A stretch of DNA of 64,000 nucleotides, taken from an uncultured Flavobacterium sp. Its GTDB lineage: Bacteria > Bacteroidota > Bacteroidia > Flavobacteriales > Flavobacteriaceae. Made by a program: the position numbers and the translations under genes. This document shows positions 7,956 to 16,318 of the stretch, in pieces (the first letter of the stretch is position 1; each line of letters begins with the position of its first letter). The stretch lies in contig NZ_OX638201.1 of the NCBI RefSeq assembly GCF_951805225.1, positions 1,426,001 to 1,490,000 on the forward strand, given 5' to 3'. The notes under the pieces are model-generated. The model had not been told where the DNA came from and did not search any database. It saw only the letters and a list, made by a program, of their open reading frames with translations.

Positions 7956-9515
7956 TTATGATATTTCAGAATTTATATCCTTTGCATTAGGAAGCTCAGG
8001 AATAAATTCTATTCTTAAAATGGTTCCATTATTATTCTCCAAAGAAAATTTTCCTTCCAAATCATCAGTAAGCCCTTTTATTAAACTCATTCCAAATGAG
8101 CCTGGCTTAACCTTATTAAAATCAATATCAATACCAATTCCGTTATCTGAAATAGTGAGTAAATATTTATCATTTGATGCTTCTAAAGAAACATAAATAA
8201 AGCCTGTGATATCATCTGGAAATGCATATTTAATTGAGTTTGTAACAGCTTCATTTATAATAAGTCCCAGAGGTACAGCCTGAGATACATGTAGTTCTAT
8301 AGGATCGACTTTTACTTCAAAACGTATTCGCTGTCCGAGTAAAAAAGATTCTTTTAAATAAGCAACCAGCTCTTTTATGTAATTGGGCATATTTATAGTC
8401 GCAATACTTTCTGTGCCATAAAGTTTTTGATGAATTAAAGATATTGAATGTATTCTATGCTGGCTGTTTCTAATCGCTGAAAGTGCTTTTTCATTATCCA
8501 GGTAGGCAGACTGCGAATTTAGAAGTCCTACCACCATATGAAGATTATTTTTTGTTCTATGGTGAATTTCACGCACAAGCCATTCTTTTTCGATCAACAT
8601 ACTTTGAAGTGTTGTGTTTTTTTGGTTGATTTCTTCTTGTTGTACTTCCAAAATCCTGTTTGTTTTCTTCTTGAACTTATAACTCTTGTAAAGTAAACCA
8701 AGAATTATGATCAAAAGTATCATAAAAGTGATCATGGAATTTCGTAGAAAAGTAGCCGTTTTAAGTTCGTTTTGCTGAAGTAGAGCCTTATTCTTAAGAA
8801 TGATAATGTCCTTGTTTTTCTTTTCTGTATCATACAGTACATTCAATCTTAAGCTAACGCTAGAAACAAAATCGTCGTCTTCAAGATTTGCTGCCTTGTA
8901 TAAAACAACAGCTTTTTGTAATGAAGTCATAGCTTTTGGAAAGTCTTTGTAACGATAATATAATTCGCCAATCTCTCTATAACAATCGCTACATCTTTTA
9001 TTGTTTCCGGACAGTTTGAATAAGGCTGCAGCATTACGAATCGGAATAAACTTTTCTGCCATTGGTGCATCAATACGCATTTTGGCAGACCAAACCATTA
9101 CCCATGCTTCTGCCAGATCATCTTTCTGATTTGTTTTGGATAACATAGCAATTGCATTTCTTGCATATCTTTCTATCATTGCATTGTTATTACTTAACTG
9201 ATAAAGCATTGAAAGTTGCAAATAACATTTGCCAATATATATATCAGAATGTAATGATTGGCTTAGATTAAGTGCTTGATTAACATGGTAAAATGCCTTT
9301 TCTAATCCTTTTGGCATATAATAATAAGTTTCATACATGTCACTTAATTCTAGTAGAGCCTTGATTTTATCGACGCCTCGTAATCCATTTAAAGACCATT
9401 CTTTTTTTTTGAAATCCACTGCCCTATAATTGGGTATCTGAGAATTTATACTAAAAGAATTGCCTAATATTAGCATGATAATAATAAAGTAGTTTTTACA
9501 GCTACATGGTTTCAT
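7956..9515 (-). CDS. TPR-type sensor histidine kinase (HisKA_2 class)
   Basis: 519 residues. Signal-like hydrophobic N-terminus, then TPR-like helices to about residue 240 ('KAFYHVNQALNLSQSLHSD', 'DFPKAMTSLQKAVVLYKAAN'). A membrane helix lies near 259-277, followed by a coiled coil and a HisKA_2-type dimerisation domain with the motif EIHHRTKNNL around 316-325. The HATPase has its N-box (NEAVTNSIKYAF) and G-box (DNGIGID). The expected role is to sense an extracytoplasmic signal and phosphorylate a response regulator. No response regulator is adjacent, so it is an orphan kinase here; partners are often LytTR- or LuxR-type, which is inference. Confidence 0.9.
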   Translation of the reverse strand: MKPCSCKNYFIIIMLILGNSFSINSQIPNYRAVDFKKKEWSLNGLRGVDKIKALLELSDMYETYYYMPKGLEKAFYHVNQALNLSQSLHSDIYIGKCYLQLSMLYQLSNNNAMIERYARNAIAMLSKTNQKDDLAEAWVMVWSAKMRIDAPMAEKFIPIRNAAALFKLSGNNKRCSDCYREIGELYYRYKDFPKAMTSLQKAVVLYKAANLEDDDFVSSVSLRLNVLYDTEKKNKDIIILKNKALLQQNELKTATFLRNSMITFMILLIIILGLLYKSYKFKKKTNRILEVQQEEINQKNTTLQSMLIEKEWLVREIHHRTKNNLHMVVGLLNSQSAYLDNEKALSAIRNSQHRIHSISLIHQKLYGTESIATINMPNYIKELVAYLKESFLLGQRIRFEVKVDPIELHVSQAVPLGLIINEAVTNSIKYAFPDDITGFIYVSLEASNDKYLLTISDNGIGIDIDFNKVKPGSFGMSLIKGLTDDLEGKFSLENNNGTILRIEFIPELPNAKDINSEIS

Positions 9516-9928
9516 CGATCAATTATAAAAGTTAAAATACGGATAACAAAGTTATTATAAATTGATTATAATATTAGAAATTCTATTTTTAAGGCTTACG
9601 ATAGTAAAGTATTTTGTCTCTTGCTCTTGAAAACTTTGAATCAATAATCTTATATAAGATGGGAACTGTCATTTTTGAATCAAAAAAACTTCAAAATCAG
9701 ATTAATTTATAGATTTCTAAATTATCGTATTCCTTACAAAACTATTTGCGAACTTTTTTCTGAAGGATTTGAAGAAAACGCTAAGTAAAATAGTCTGTAT
9801 TTGCATTATTTTAACCTCAGAATTTAAATAGAGATATTTCTTATATTAGCACAAAAGGAAATCTAATTCATGACACAAAGCTCATGTAGTTTTCAAGTGT
9901 TGCAGCGATTTTAAAACAATATAAAAAA
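9516..9928. other. Intergenic region with no gene recognised
   Basis: 413 bp of AT-rich sequence between divergent genes. I see no ORF with coding character, no RNA gene and no strong repeat. Promoters for the kinase (-) and for the 9929 gene (+) must lie here; a TATTAGCAC stretch near 9844 is only a weak candidate. Confidence 0.5.
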
Positions 9929-10555
9929 ATGGGAGTTGATTTAAGAATTATATTTGGACATAATCTAACATCAAAAGAGATTATCGAATTTCCTTATTCG
10001 TTGAGTAAATCCAAAGAACTTAAAGATGTTTATATCGAAGAAATTCAAAGCAAAATAGATCATGATAGTACTATTGAACGTGTATTATCAAGTCTTGAGA
10101 AAGAATATAAGTGGGAAAATATTACGGAAAACGATCTCTTAGATTCCTGGGAAAATAACGAAAACCCGGAATTAGTTGATGAAAATGGCTTTATGGCGCA
10201 TTCCTTAAGTACTTATTTTGGACTATTATATTTCAATAGACGAACTGTTGAAATTTTATATTTACCGGAACACAAATACGCAAACTTGCACTATGAGTCG
10301 CACAGGAAATTTATATTTAATTTTAGTAAAGCATTTGCTAAGTTTTTAGGATCTGAAAAGATTGTTTATTTTTCTGACACTTTTGAAACTCAAATTATTG
10401 AAGATTGGGCTCAAGAAGGAATAACAATCGAGTCAATAATAGATTTAGCGATAGCTAAATTTGGTAAACCTTCAGAAATATTAGAAAAAGCAATAGAAAA
10501 CAGATTTATAATTGGCGATGTAACAAATCCTTATTTGGAAACCTTTAAAAGATAA
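9929..10555 (+). CDS. Hypothetical protein, 208 aa
   Basis: Cytoplasmic-looking protein starting MGVDLRIIFGHNLTSKEIIE, with no signal or membrane segment. A middle section carries 'LYFNRRTVEILYLPEHKYANLHYESHRKF' and a C-terminal helical part. I do not recognise the family. The next gene, a lipoprotein, begins 2 bp after its stop, so both are almost certainly co-transcribed and translationally coupled. Confidence 0.75.
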   Translation: MGVDLRIIFGHNLTSKEIIEFPYSLSKSKELKDVYIEEIQSKIDHDSTIERVLSSLEKEYKWENITENDLLDSWENNENPELVDENGFMAHSLSTYFGLLYFNRRTVEILYLPEHKYANLHYESHRKFIFNFSKAFAKFLGSEKIVYFSDTFETQIIEDWAQEGITIESIIDLAIAKFGKPSEILEKAIENRFIIGDVTNPYLETFKR

Positions 10556-10557
10556 CA

Positions 10558-11238
10558 GTGAAGCAGACATTTTGTATGTTTTTATTGATTTTAATACTTC
10601 TTGGTTGTAATCGAAATAGTAAAAAGAAAGTCTACCACGCTCCTATTTCTGCTAATAAAGACACGATTATTAAACTTAGTAAATTGCAAAAACTATTTGT
10701 AATTGGTGATTTTGATGGAAACGGAAAGCAAGACACGCTTTTTCAGCATAATTTTTCAAAAAAAACGCAAACTGAAATCGAGAAATCTCCTGATGTTTTT
10801 CAAAATGATTGGGATAATGTAGTAAAATGGTTTTACAATCAGGATTCGGATTTATACTTGACCACAAATCAAAATAATAGCGATACTTTGCATCTTGGCG
10901 AAGCGCAAGGACTTTATTGCTTAATTAATATTGGAGATAATAATGGCGATAATAAAGACGAAATCGCATTAGTAATTGATAAATTAGACTTTAGCAGAGT
11001 CAACAATTGTGAAATATATTCTCTTTGTAATGAAAAATGGACAGAATTAAAGCATTTTGGAATTCACGAAGGTTCGTTTGATTTTAATACCGAAAAAGTA
11101 CCTGTTTTTAGCAAAATAACAGATTTCCTTGAAAACCAAAATGGCAAATGGGTTTATCGAGACTATTTACAAGACACTTATGAAAACGAAGAACAAGTTG
11201 GAAAGATGAAAAGACTAAAACTTGAGAAATGTAATTAA
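10558..11238 (+). CDS. Lipoprotein with FG-GAP/VCBS-like motif
   Basis: 226 residues from a GTG start placed 2 bp after the preceding stop codon; no better ATG exists near the signal. MKQTFCMFLLILILLGCNRN is a lipoprotein signal with lipobox Cys17. The stretches 'FVIGDFDGNGKQDTLF' and 'INIGDNNGDNKDEIAL' resemble the D-x-D-x-D-G-x-x-D calcium-binding turns of FG-GAP/VCBS repeats seen in exported Bacteroidota proteins. The function is unknown; it is probably an outer-membrane-anchored partner of the preceding gene product. Confidence 0.75.
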   Translation: MKQTFCMFLLILILLGCNRNSKKKVYHAPISANKDTIIKLSKLQKLFVIGDFDGNGKQDTLFQHNFSKKTQTEIEKSPDVFQNDWDNVVKWFYNQDSDLYLTTNQNNSDTLHLGEAQGLYCLINIGDNNGDNKDEIALVIDKLDFSRVNNCEIYSLCNEKWTELKHFGIHEGSFDFNTEKVPVFSKITDFLENQNGKWVYRDYLQDTYENEEQVGKMKRLKLEKCN

Positions 11239-11314
11239 TGTTCGTATGTGTCTTAAAAAGGTCAATAAATTAGAGTAAAATATTTTTTATATTAGCTAAA
11301 TAAAAATCAAAAAC

Positions 11315-11824
11315 TTGCAAACCTTCCCCATTTTAATCACTGATAGATTTACGCTTCGGAAACTTTCAAAAAATGATTCCGCGGAAATATTACAATTACG
11401 TTCTAACAAAGAAATAAATAAATTCCTTGGCAGAAAACCCAGCAAAACACTAGAAGATGCCTTAAATTTCATTAACAATATAATTGAAAATGAAAATGAT
11501 GAACTTTTTTATTGGGCAATTACAAAGACTGGCAAGGATAAACTAATTGGTACAATTTGTCTCTTTGACTTTGCAGAAGATTCAAAGAAATGTGAAATTG
11601 GATATGAACTTCTTATCGAATATCATGACCAAGGAGTTATGATTGAAGCAGCGAGAAAAGTCATCGATTATGCCAGTAAAACACATGGAATAAAGATAAT
11701 AGATGCACAAACGCATAAAGACAATCAAAGTTCAACTAAACTTCTTCAGAAATTAAATTTTGAAATAATGGAGGATATAGTCGAAAACAATCCAAATCTT
11801 ATTTTATTTAGGTTGACGATTTAG
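11315..11824 (+). CDS. GNAT-family N-acetyltransferase (RimJ/RimL type)
   Basis: 169 residues. 'TDRFTLRKLSKNDSAEILQLRSN' is the usual N-terminal motif of RimJ/RimL-like acetyltransferases, and 'CEIGYELLIEYHDQGVMIEAARKVIDYA' is motif A, although the acetyl-CoA loop reads YHDQGVM rather than the usual W-G-x-G. 'NQSSTKLLQKLNFE' is motif B. The frame has no ATG near the N-terminus: it begins with TTG at 11315, with an in-frame TAA just upstream, so a TTG start is proposed. Substrate unknown. It converges on the tRNA-Val gene and shares its bidirectional terminator. Confidence 0.8.
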   Translation: MQTFPILITDRFTLRKLSKNDSAEILQLRSNKEINKFLGRKPSKTLEDALNFINNIIENENDELFYWAITKTGKDKLIGTICLFDFAEDSKKCEIGYELLIEYHDQGVMIEAARKVIDYASKTHGIKIIDAQTHKDNQSSTKLLQKLNFEIMEDIVENNPNLILFRLTI

Positions 11825-11871
11825 TGTTATTAAAGCTCTACTTTAAGAAGGTTTTGGTGAAATATAAACAT

Positions 11872-11905
11872 AAAAAAAACTCCTTAATTTCTTAAGGAGT
11901 TTTTT
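11872..11905 (-). terminator. Terminator of tRNA-Val copy 1 (bidirectional)
   Basis: ACTCCTTAA / TTAAGGAGT stem flanked by A-runs and T-runs. It ends the leftward tRNA and probably also the rightward GNAT gene. Confidence 0.8.
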
Positions 11906-11906
11906 G

Positions 11907-11981
11907 TGGGCGATGAGGGGTTCGAACCCCCGACCCCCTCGGTGTAAACGAGGTGCTCTGAACCAGCTGAGCTAATCGCCC
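11907..11981 (-). tRNA. tRNA-Val (anticodon TAC), copy 1
   Basis: 75 nt on the minus strand with acceptor arms GGGCGAT / ATCGCCC and discriminator A. The anticodon stem CCTCG/CGAGG encloses the loop TTTACAC (anticodon TAC), and the T-loop is TTCGAAC. CCA is not encoded. A promoter, TTG-N19-TATATTTG, precedes it. Confidence 0.95.
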
Positions 11982-12019
11982 TATTTTATTAGGCTGCTAT
12001 CATTTTGTGATTGCGAGTG

Positions 12020-12049
12020 CAAATATACAGCTAGATTTTGTATTTGCAA
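12020..12049 (-). promoter_or_regulatory. Bacteroidota-type promoter of tRNA-Val copy 1
   Basis: On the minus strand TTG, exactly 19 bp, then TATATTTG, about 40 bp before the tRNA 5' end. This matches the TTTG/TTG-N19-TAnnTTTG promoter of this phylum. Confidence 0.75.
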
Positions 12050-12226
12050 GTGTTTTTAGAAAAAAAATGAAATAATTATTCATAATCGCATTTACCAGCG
12101 TTGTGTGGCGCTTTTCATGCATTGCAAGTTTAATTTGTATCCTATTAAACTCAATATTCTAAAACTATTTTTTTACTTTTAAACGTTTTTTGGTAACTAT
12201 CGGGATGGAAAATTATCTAATTTAAG

Positions 12227-12829
12227 ATGAAGAAAAAATATATAAAATTTATAGTGCCTGATGATCCGAAAGATTTGTCTATGTATGATTTTTTGAAGTA
12301 TTTAAATGAAAATTATATGCAACATGAAGCTTCTTTCCCTGAAGTTTCTGAATGGTTAATAGAATTTTCTGAGTTGGGTTTGCCTCTGCGTGAAATTGTT
12401 TTTTTTAAAGGTGAAGCAATTTTGAAAGCTCCTTACAATAATACTCCCGCATTTTGGTCAAAAACACAGCTTAAAGAAAATTACTTGAAAATGTTTTTTA
12501 ATACTTCAGTAATGTCTGAAACGTTTTTTCAAGAAAGCTGGGAAAGTGTGCAAAGGATAATTCCTGACTTTCAAATTGAAGTTAAAAATTTTAGATATAT
12601 TCTTAATATGGATGATGAAGATAATTATAGTTATTTAAAAACGATTATCAGATTTAAAAATAAAAGGAGGATATTAAGAATATATTTTTCAGATGAAAAT
12701 GAAGAAAACACAATTAGTGAGTATAATTTTTTTAGTTATACTGAACTAAGAATACGTGGGGAATTGAATAATTATGGCATTGATGAAGATTTGTATCTGC
12801 TTAAATCAGAGCTTTTGAATAATGTTTAA
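12227..12829 (+). CDS. Hypothetical protein, 200 aa
   Basis: Begins MKKKYIKFIVPDDPKDLSMY. It has no signal or membrane segment and is rich in aromatic and acidic residues. Local motifs such as 'FPEVSEWLIEFSELGLPLREI' and 'RILRIYFSDENEE' were not recognised as any family. It lies alone inside the 1.7-kb segment bounded by the two tRNA-Val blocks, with its own terminator, suggesting an accessory insertion. Codon use and AT-richness look like its neighbours. Confidence 0.7.
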   Translation: MKKKYIKFIVPDDPKDLSMYDFLKYLNENYMQHEASFPEVSEWLIEFSELGLPLREIVFFKGEAILKAPYNNTPAFWSKTQLKENYLKMFFNTSVMSETFFQESWESVQRIIPDFQIEVKNFRYILNMDDEDNYSYLKTIIRFKNKRRILRIYFSDENEENTISEYNFFSYTELRIRGELNNYGIDEDLYLLKSELLNNV

Positions 12830-12905
12830 AGAAGATAACAAAGAACCTAATCTTGCTTTCGCTAAATAAAATGTAAACTATAAAATCCATAAAATGTATA
12901 TAAAG

Positions 12906-12943
12906 CAAAAAACTCCAAAATCTAATGACTTTGGAGTTTTTGG
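12906..12943. terminator. Hairpin terminator between convergent genes
   Basis: AAAAACTCCAAA / TTTGGAGTTTTT stem with a 10-base loop after the 12227 gene; also usable by the opposing DUF4240 gene. Confidence 0.75.
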
Positions 12944-13013
12944 AATTTTGTGTTCCTTAAGAACCTTTTTTTACAAGATTTAAAGAAATTAAAAGTTAAA
13001 TAAAGTACATGTT

Positions 13014-13670
13014 TTAGTTGTATAAATTCCATAATTTTGGATAGGTTGTGGGTAAATCTTCTTCTTTCCAATCAACTCCTTTTGTTGGCGGTGCTCCAAA
13101 ATCATAATCTAAGCCTTTTTTGATTGCAACAATCCTAGGGAAGCTTTCATCTTCTTCTTTTTTACTTGTTTTTATTTTATATGCATTTGTTGCAACATAC
13201 ATTAATCCTTCAAAAAATGATTCCTCATCTTGACTGATATTTTCTGATAAAAAATCGGGGTTTTTCAGAGTTTCCGTATAAATTTTTTGTCCTTTTCCAA
13301 TTAACCAACAACGAAAATAGAGATAGCTATCATCAGATACATAATCCACAATAATTTTTTGTGCTGCCTCAATTTTAAAATCATCTGCTTGAATAATTAA
13401 TTGTCTTAAAATTATTTCAAATTCAATAATTTGTTCAGGGGTGTACGTTGATAATTTTCCAATAATAATTTTTTCTTGTTCTAATTTATCGTCATTAGAT
13501 CTTGCAATTGAATATTCTATTATTTTCCAAAATTCAGCCTTATCCATTTTGTTGCTTTTTACAAATCCTTTCATTTCAGATTTAGATATTTTTTCGGAAT
13601 TATTTTTTTTTGATTGTCCACATGACACAATTGTCAATATTAAAAACAGTATAAATTTATATTTTTTCAT
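13014..13670 (-). CDS. Lipoprotein with DUF4240 domain
   Basis: 218 residues. MKKYKFILFLILTIVSCGQS is a lipoprotein signal with lipobox Cys17. From 'MDKAEFWKIIEYSIARSND' onward it matches DUF4240: 'FWxIIxxA', then 'YVSDDSYLYFRCWLIGKGQKIYTETLKNPDFL', in which the 'D-D-S/G-F-x-Y-F-R-x-W-L-I-x-x-G' segment is diagnostic. The end, 'YPKLWNLY', also fits. DUF4240 proteins are usually cytoplasmic; here the domain is exported and lipid-anchored, which is somewhat unusual. Some family members relate to polymorphic-toxin immunity loci, but nothing here shows that role. Confidence 0.75.
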   Translation of the reverse strand: MKKYKFILFLILTIVSCGQSKKNNSEKISKSEMKGFVKSNKMDKAEFWKIIEYSIARSNDDKLEQEKIIIGKLSTYTPEQIIEFEIILRQLIIQADDFKIEAAQKIIVDYVSDDSYLYFRCWLIGKGQKIYTETLKNPDFLSENISQDEESFFEGLMYVATNAYKIKTSKKEEDESFPRIVAIKKGLDYDFGAPPTKGVDWKEEDLPTTYPKLWNLYN

Positions 13671-13772
13671 TCTTTTTTATCAAAATTATTAAACGAAGAG
13701 TTATTATAAAATGCGAATGTTTAGATTTCGTACTTAAGTTATAAATTTTTAATATTAACAAAGTATAAACAT

Positions 13773-13804
13773 AAAAAAAACTCCTTAATTTCTTAAGGAG
13801 TTTC
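13773..13804 (-). terminator. Terminator of tRNA-Val copy 2
   Basis: Same ACTCCTTAA / TTAAGGAGT stem as copy 1, followed on the minus strand by a T-run. Confidence 0.8.
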
Positions 13805-13808
13805 TTGG

Positions 13809-13883
13809 TGGGCGATGAGGGGTTCGAACCCCCGACCCCCTCGGTGTAAACGAGGTGCTCTGAACCAGCTGAGCTAATCGCCC
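13809..13883 (-). tRNA. tRNA-Val (anticodon TAC), copy 2
   Basis: Identical over 75 nt to the copy at 11907-11981: anticodon loop TTTACAC, T-loop TTCGAAC, no encoded CCA. Its own promoter and terminator are preserved, so both copies should be expressed. Confidence 0.95.
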
Positions 13884-13920
13884 TATTTTACTAGGTTGCT
13901 ATCGTTTGTGATTGCGAGTG

Positions 13921-13950
13921 CAAATGTACACCTAGATTTCGTATTTGCAA
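13921..13950 (-). promoter_or_regulatory. Bacteroidota-type promoter of tRNA-Val copy 2
   Basis: TTG-N19-TACATTTG on the minus strand. It keeps the spacing of copy 1 and differs only at non-consensus positions, which suggests selection. Confidence 0.75.
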
Positions 13951-14093
13951 GCATATTTTAGAAAAAAATGAAATACTTTTTGCAGATATTTTTTAGTAAA
14001 CTCTTTTCCAGCTTCTTAAAAGTAAAGAAAAATTTAAAATTTATTTACTTTTAGTTAAAAACAGGAATACGAAAGCCTAATTCATAATATTCT

Positions 14094-14124
14094 TTTGTAA
14101 TCATTTGCTATAGTCATACATTTG
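14094..14124 (+). promoter_or_regulatory. Promoter of the ABC exporter gene
   Basis: TTTG, exactly 19 bp, then TACATTTG. Transcription should start near 14131, which supports the ATG at 14147 rather than a TTG at 14135 as the start codon. Confidence 0.75.
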
Positions 14125-14146
14125 CATATCTTAATTGTATACTCAA

Positions 14147-15937
14147 ATGGCAAGATTTCAAGAAAATGATTTACCTAAGGCTAAATTAGACTCTAATTCA
14201 CTTCAAAAAGCTTTCAGAATTTTTAAATACGGCAAAGGTCATAAATGGAAATTTTTCCTGGGTTTGATCTTCTTATTATTAACGAGCGCCACTGCCCTCG
14301 CCTTTCCTAAATTAATGGGAATGTTGGTTGATTGTGTTACCAACAAAAATCTTAACAGAGCAAACGAAATCGCTGTTGGATTAATGGTGATTCTTACGCT
14401 TCAAGCGGTTTTCTCTTTTTTCAGAATTTCTCTTTTTGTAAATTTTACTGAGAATTCGTTATCTAATATTCGTTTTGCATTATATGAAAATCTGGTAAAA
14501 CTACCAATGTCTTTTTACTCTCAAAAACGTGTTGGAGAATTAAATAGTAGAATCAGCGCTGATATTTCGCAATTGCAAGACACTTTTACGACTACAATTG
14601 CAGAGTTTTTACGTCAATTAATCCTGATTATTGGAGGATTTGTTATTCTGGGAAGTATTAGTCCAAAATTGACTTTAATGATGTTGGCAATTGTTCCAAT
14701 AGTTGCTGTTGCTGCTGTTATTTTTGGAAGATTTATTCGTAAATACGGAAAGAAAACACAAGATAAAGTAGCCGAAAGTCAAGTTATTGTTGAAGAAACA
14801 CTTCAGGGAATTAGTAACGTAAAAGCTTTCGCTAATGAATGGTACGAAATTCAGCGTTATAAAAACAAAATAAAAGAAATTGTAAAAATCGCGATCAAAG
14901 GTGGTCAATACCGTGGTTATTTTGCTTCGTTTATCATTTTATGTCTTTTTGGTTGTGTTGTTGCAGTAGTTTGGTACGGAATTACATTGACTATAAAAGG
15001 TGAAGTTGAAGGCGTTGGAGATTTAATTTCATTCGTACTTTATACAACATTTATTGGAGCATCTTTTGGTGGAATTGCCGAGATGTACGCTCAAATTCAG
15101 AAAGCAGTTGGAGCAACAGAACGTGTTTTTGAATTATTAGAAGAAACACCGGAAGCAATCAATGCAAATCCAAAAACATCTCCTATTGAGAAAATAAAAG
15201 GTATTGTTTCTTTCAAGAATGTAGCATTTAGTTATCCTTCAAGAAAAGAAGTTCAGGTTTTGAAAGACGTAAATTTCTCTGCAGAATTTGGACAAAAGAT
15301 TGCGATTGTTGGCCCAAGTGGAGCCGGAAAATCTACAATTTCTTCGCTTTTATTACGCTTTTACGATATCACTTCAGGAGAAATTCTTGTTGATGGAAAA
15401 AATATCTACGATTATGATTTAGAAAATCTTCGTGGAAACATGAGTATTGTGCCTCAGGATGTTATTTTATTTGGAGGAACGATCAAAGAAAATATTGCAT
15501 ACGGAAAACCTGATGCAACAAATGAAGAAATTATGCTGGCTGCGAAACAAGCAAATGCTTTGAACTTTGTAGAAGGATTTCCGGAGAAATTTGAGACTTT
15601 GGTTGGAGAACGTGGCGTAAAATTATCTGGAGGACAACGTCAGCGTATTGCGATTGCAAGAGCATTGCTTAAAAATCCAAGTATTTTGATTCTGGATGAA
15701 GCAACTTCTTCATTAGACAGTGAAAGCGAGAAACTGGTTCAGGAAGCTTTAGAAGTATTAATGGAAGGAAGAACAAGTATCATTATTGCACACCGTCTTT
15801 CGACTATTAGAAACGCTGATAAAATTTTAGTTCTCGATAACGGAATAATAACTGAAGAAGGAACACATCAGGAATTAATAAATCTTGAAAACGGGATTTA
15901 TAAAAACTTAAGCAATTTACAGTTTAGTAATTCTTAA
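14147..15937 (+). CDS. ABC transporter, fused permease and ATPase (MsbA/BmrA-like exporter)
   Basis: 596 residues. The N-terminal half is a six-helix type-1 exporter transmembrane domain ('FFLGLIFLLLTSATALAFPK', 'LPMSFYSQKRVGELNSRIS'). The C-terminal half is a complete ATPase: Walker A GPSGAGKST, Q-loop VPQDVILFGGTI, signature LSGGQRQR, Walker B ILILDEATS and H-loop IIAHRLST. Such half-transporters homodimerise to export lipids, peptides or drugs. The substrate cannot be told; MsbA-like lipid flipping and multidrug export are both possible. It has its own promoter and terminator. Confidence 0.93.
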   Translation: MARFQENDLPKAKLDSNSLQKAFRIFKYGKGHKWKFFLGLIFLLLTSATALAFPKLMGMLVDCVTNKNLNRANEIAVGLMVILTLQAVFSFFRISLFVNFTENSLSNIRFALYENLVKLPMSFYSQKRVGELNSRISADISQLQDTFTTTIAEFLRQLILIIGGFVILGSISPKLTLMMLAIVPIVAVAAVIFGRFIRKYGKKTQDKVAESQVIVEETLQGISNVKAFANEWYEIQRYKNKIKEIVKIAIKGGQYRGYFASFIILCLFGCVVAVVWYGITLTIKGEVEGVGDLISFVLYTTFIGASFGGIAEMYAQIQKAVGATERVFELLEETPEAINANPKTSPIEKIKGIVSFKNVAFSYPSRKEVQVLKDVNFSAEFGQKIAIVGPSGAGKSTISSLLLRFYDITSGEILVDGKNIYDYDLENLRGNMSIVPQDVILFGGTIKENIAYGKPDATNEEIMLAAKQANALNFVEGFPEKFETLVGERGVKLSGGQRQRIAIARALLKNPSILILDEATSSLDSESEKLVQEALEVLMEGRTSIIIAHRLSTIRNADKILVLDNGIITEEGTHQELINLENGIYKNLSNLQFSNS

Positions 15938-15972
15938 TTAAATTTCAATTTTAGAAATTTCAAATTCCAATA

Positions 15973-16014
15973 AAAAAGGCCTGAAATAGTTAAAACTATT
16001 TCAGGCTTTTTTTT
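15973..16014 (+). terminator. Terminator of the ABC exporter gene
   Basis: GCCTGAAATAGTT / AACTATTTCAGGC stem followed by eight T residues. Confidence 0.85.
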
Positions 16015-16114
16015 GTCATTTCGAGCAAAGGGAGAAATCACACACGGAATTTGATAAAGATTGGCGATTCTGGGTACGGAGTTTCTAGTGTGATTTCTCC
16101 TTCCTCGAAATGAC
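16015..16114. repeat. 100-bp palindromic repeat, family A, copy 1
   Basis: Begins GTCATTTCGAG and ends CTCGAAATGAC, with long complementary arms that include AGAAATCACAC / GTGTGATTTCT. A second element of the same 100-bp length and layout lies at 24679-24778; their arm differences are mutually complementary. Such intergenic palindromes are dispersed in many Flavobacteria. Confidence 0.8.
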
Positions 16115-16217
16115 AAACTGGACGAAAATATAGTTATGAAAATGATTAGCTCCCGAAAAAAAGGTTTTATCATATAAATCAAAATGAAAAACTATTGCGA
16201 TCATCTATTACGACATC

Positions 16218-16250
16218 AAACCCGACAGGTTTTAAAAACCTGTCGGGTTT
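16218..16250. repeat. 33-bp perfect palindrome, copy 1
   Basis: AAACCCGACAGGTTTT and its complement around a central A. The same 33-bp sequence recurs at 36210-36242 and 38145-38177, always intergenic. Confidence 0.85.
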
Positions 16251-16267
16251 AAATAATAGTAATGCAT

Positions 16268-16299
16268 AAAAAAAGCTCCAATATAGAATTGGAGCTTTA
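16268..16299 (-). terminator. Terminator of the proline dehydrogenase gene
   Basis: AAAGCTCCAAT / ATTGGAGCTTT stem with a T-run on the minus strand. Confidence 0.85.
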
Positions 16300-16318
16300 T
16301 ATAAACTGAAACTGAAAA

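Larger units (their letters stand above)
11866..12075. repeat. Duplicated tRNA-Val block, copy 1
   Basis: About 210 bp comprising terminator, tRNA-Val, promoter and upstream AT tract, repeated in the same orientation at about 13764-13976. The tRNA bodies are identical, and the flanks differ at a modest number of positions. The block ends with an A-rich tract before GAAAT. It points to an old segmental duplication of the whole transcription unit. Confidence 0.85.
13764..13976. repeat. Duplicated tRNA-Val block, copy 2
   Basis: Second copy of the block at 11866-12075, same orientation. It keeps the tRNA, the hairpin terminator and the promoter elements, with scattered substitutions in the spacers. 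Confidence 0.85.

Noticed and set aside
11866..13976. tRNA-bounded mobile island
   Set aside because: There is no integrase, transposase or partial tRNA att site, and both tRNAs are full length with promoters. A simple segmental duplication fits better.
15938..16182. Minus-strand frame of 82 codons after the ABC gene
   Set aside because: It runs through a terminator and the 100-bp palindrome, with no protein-like features.
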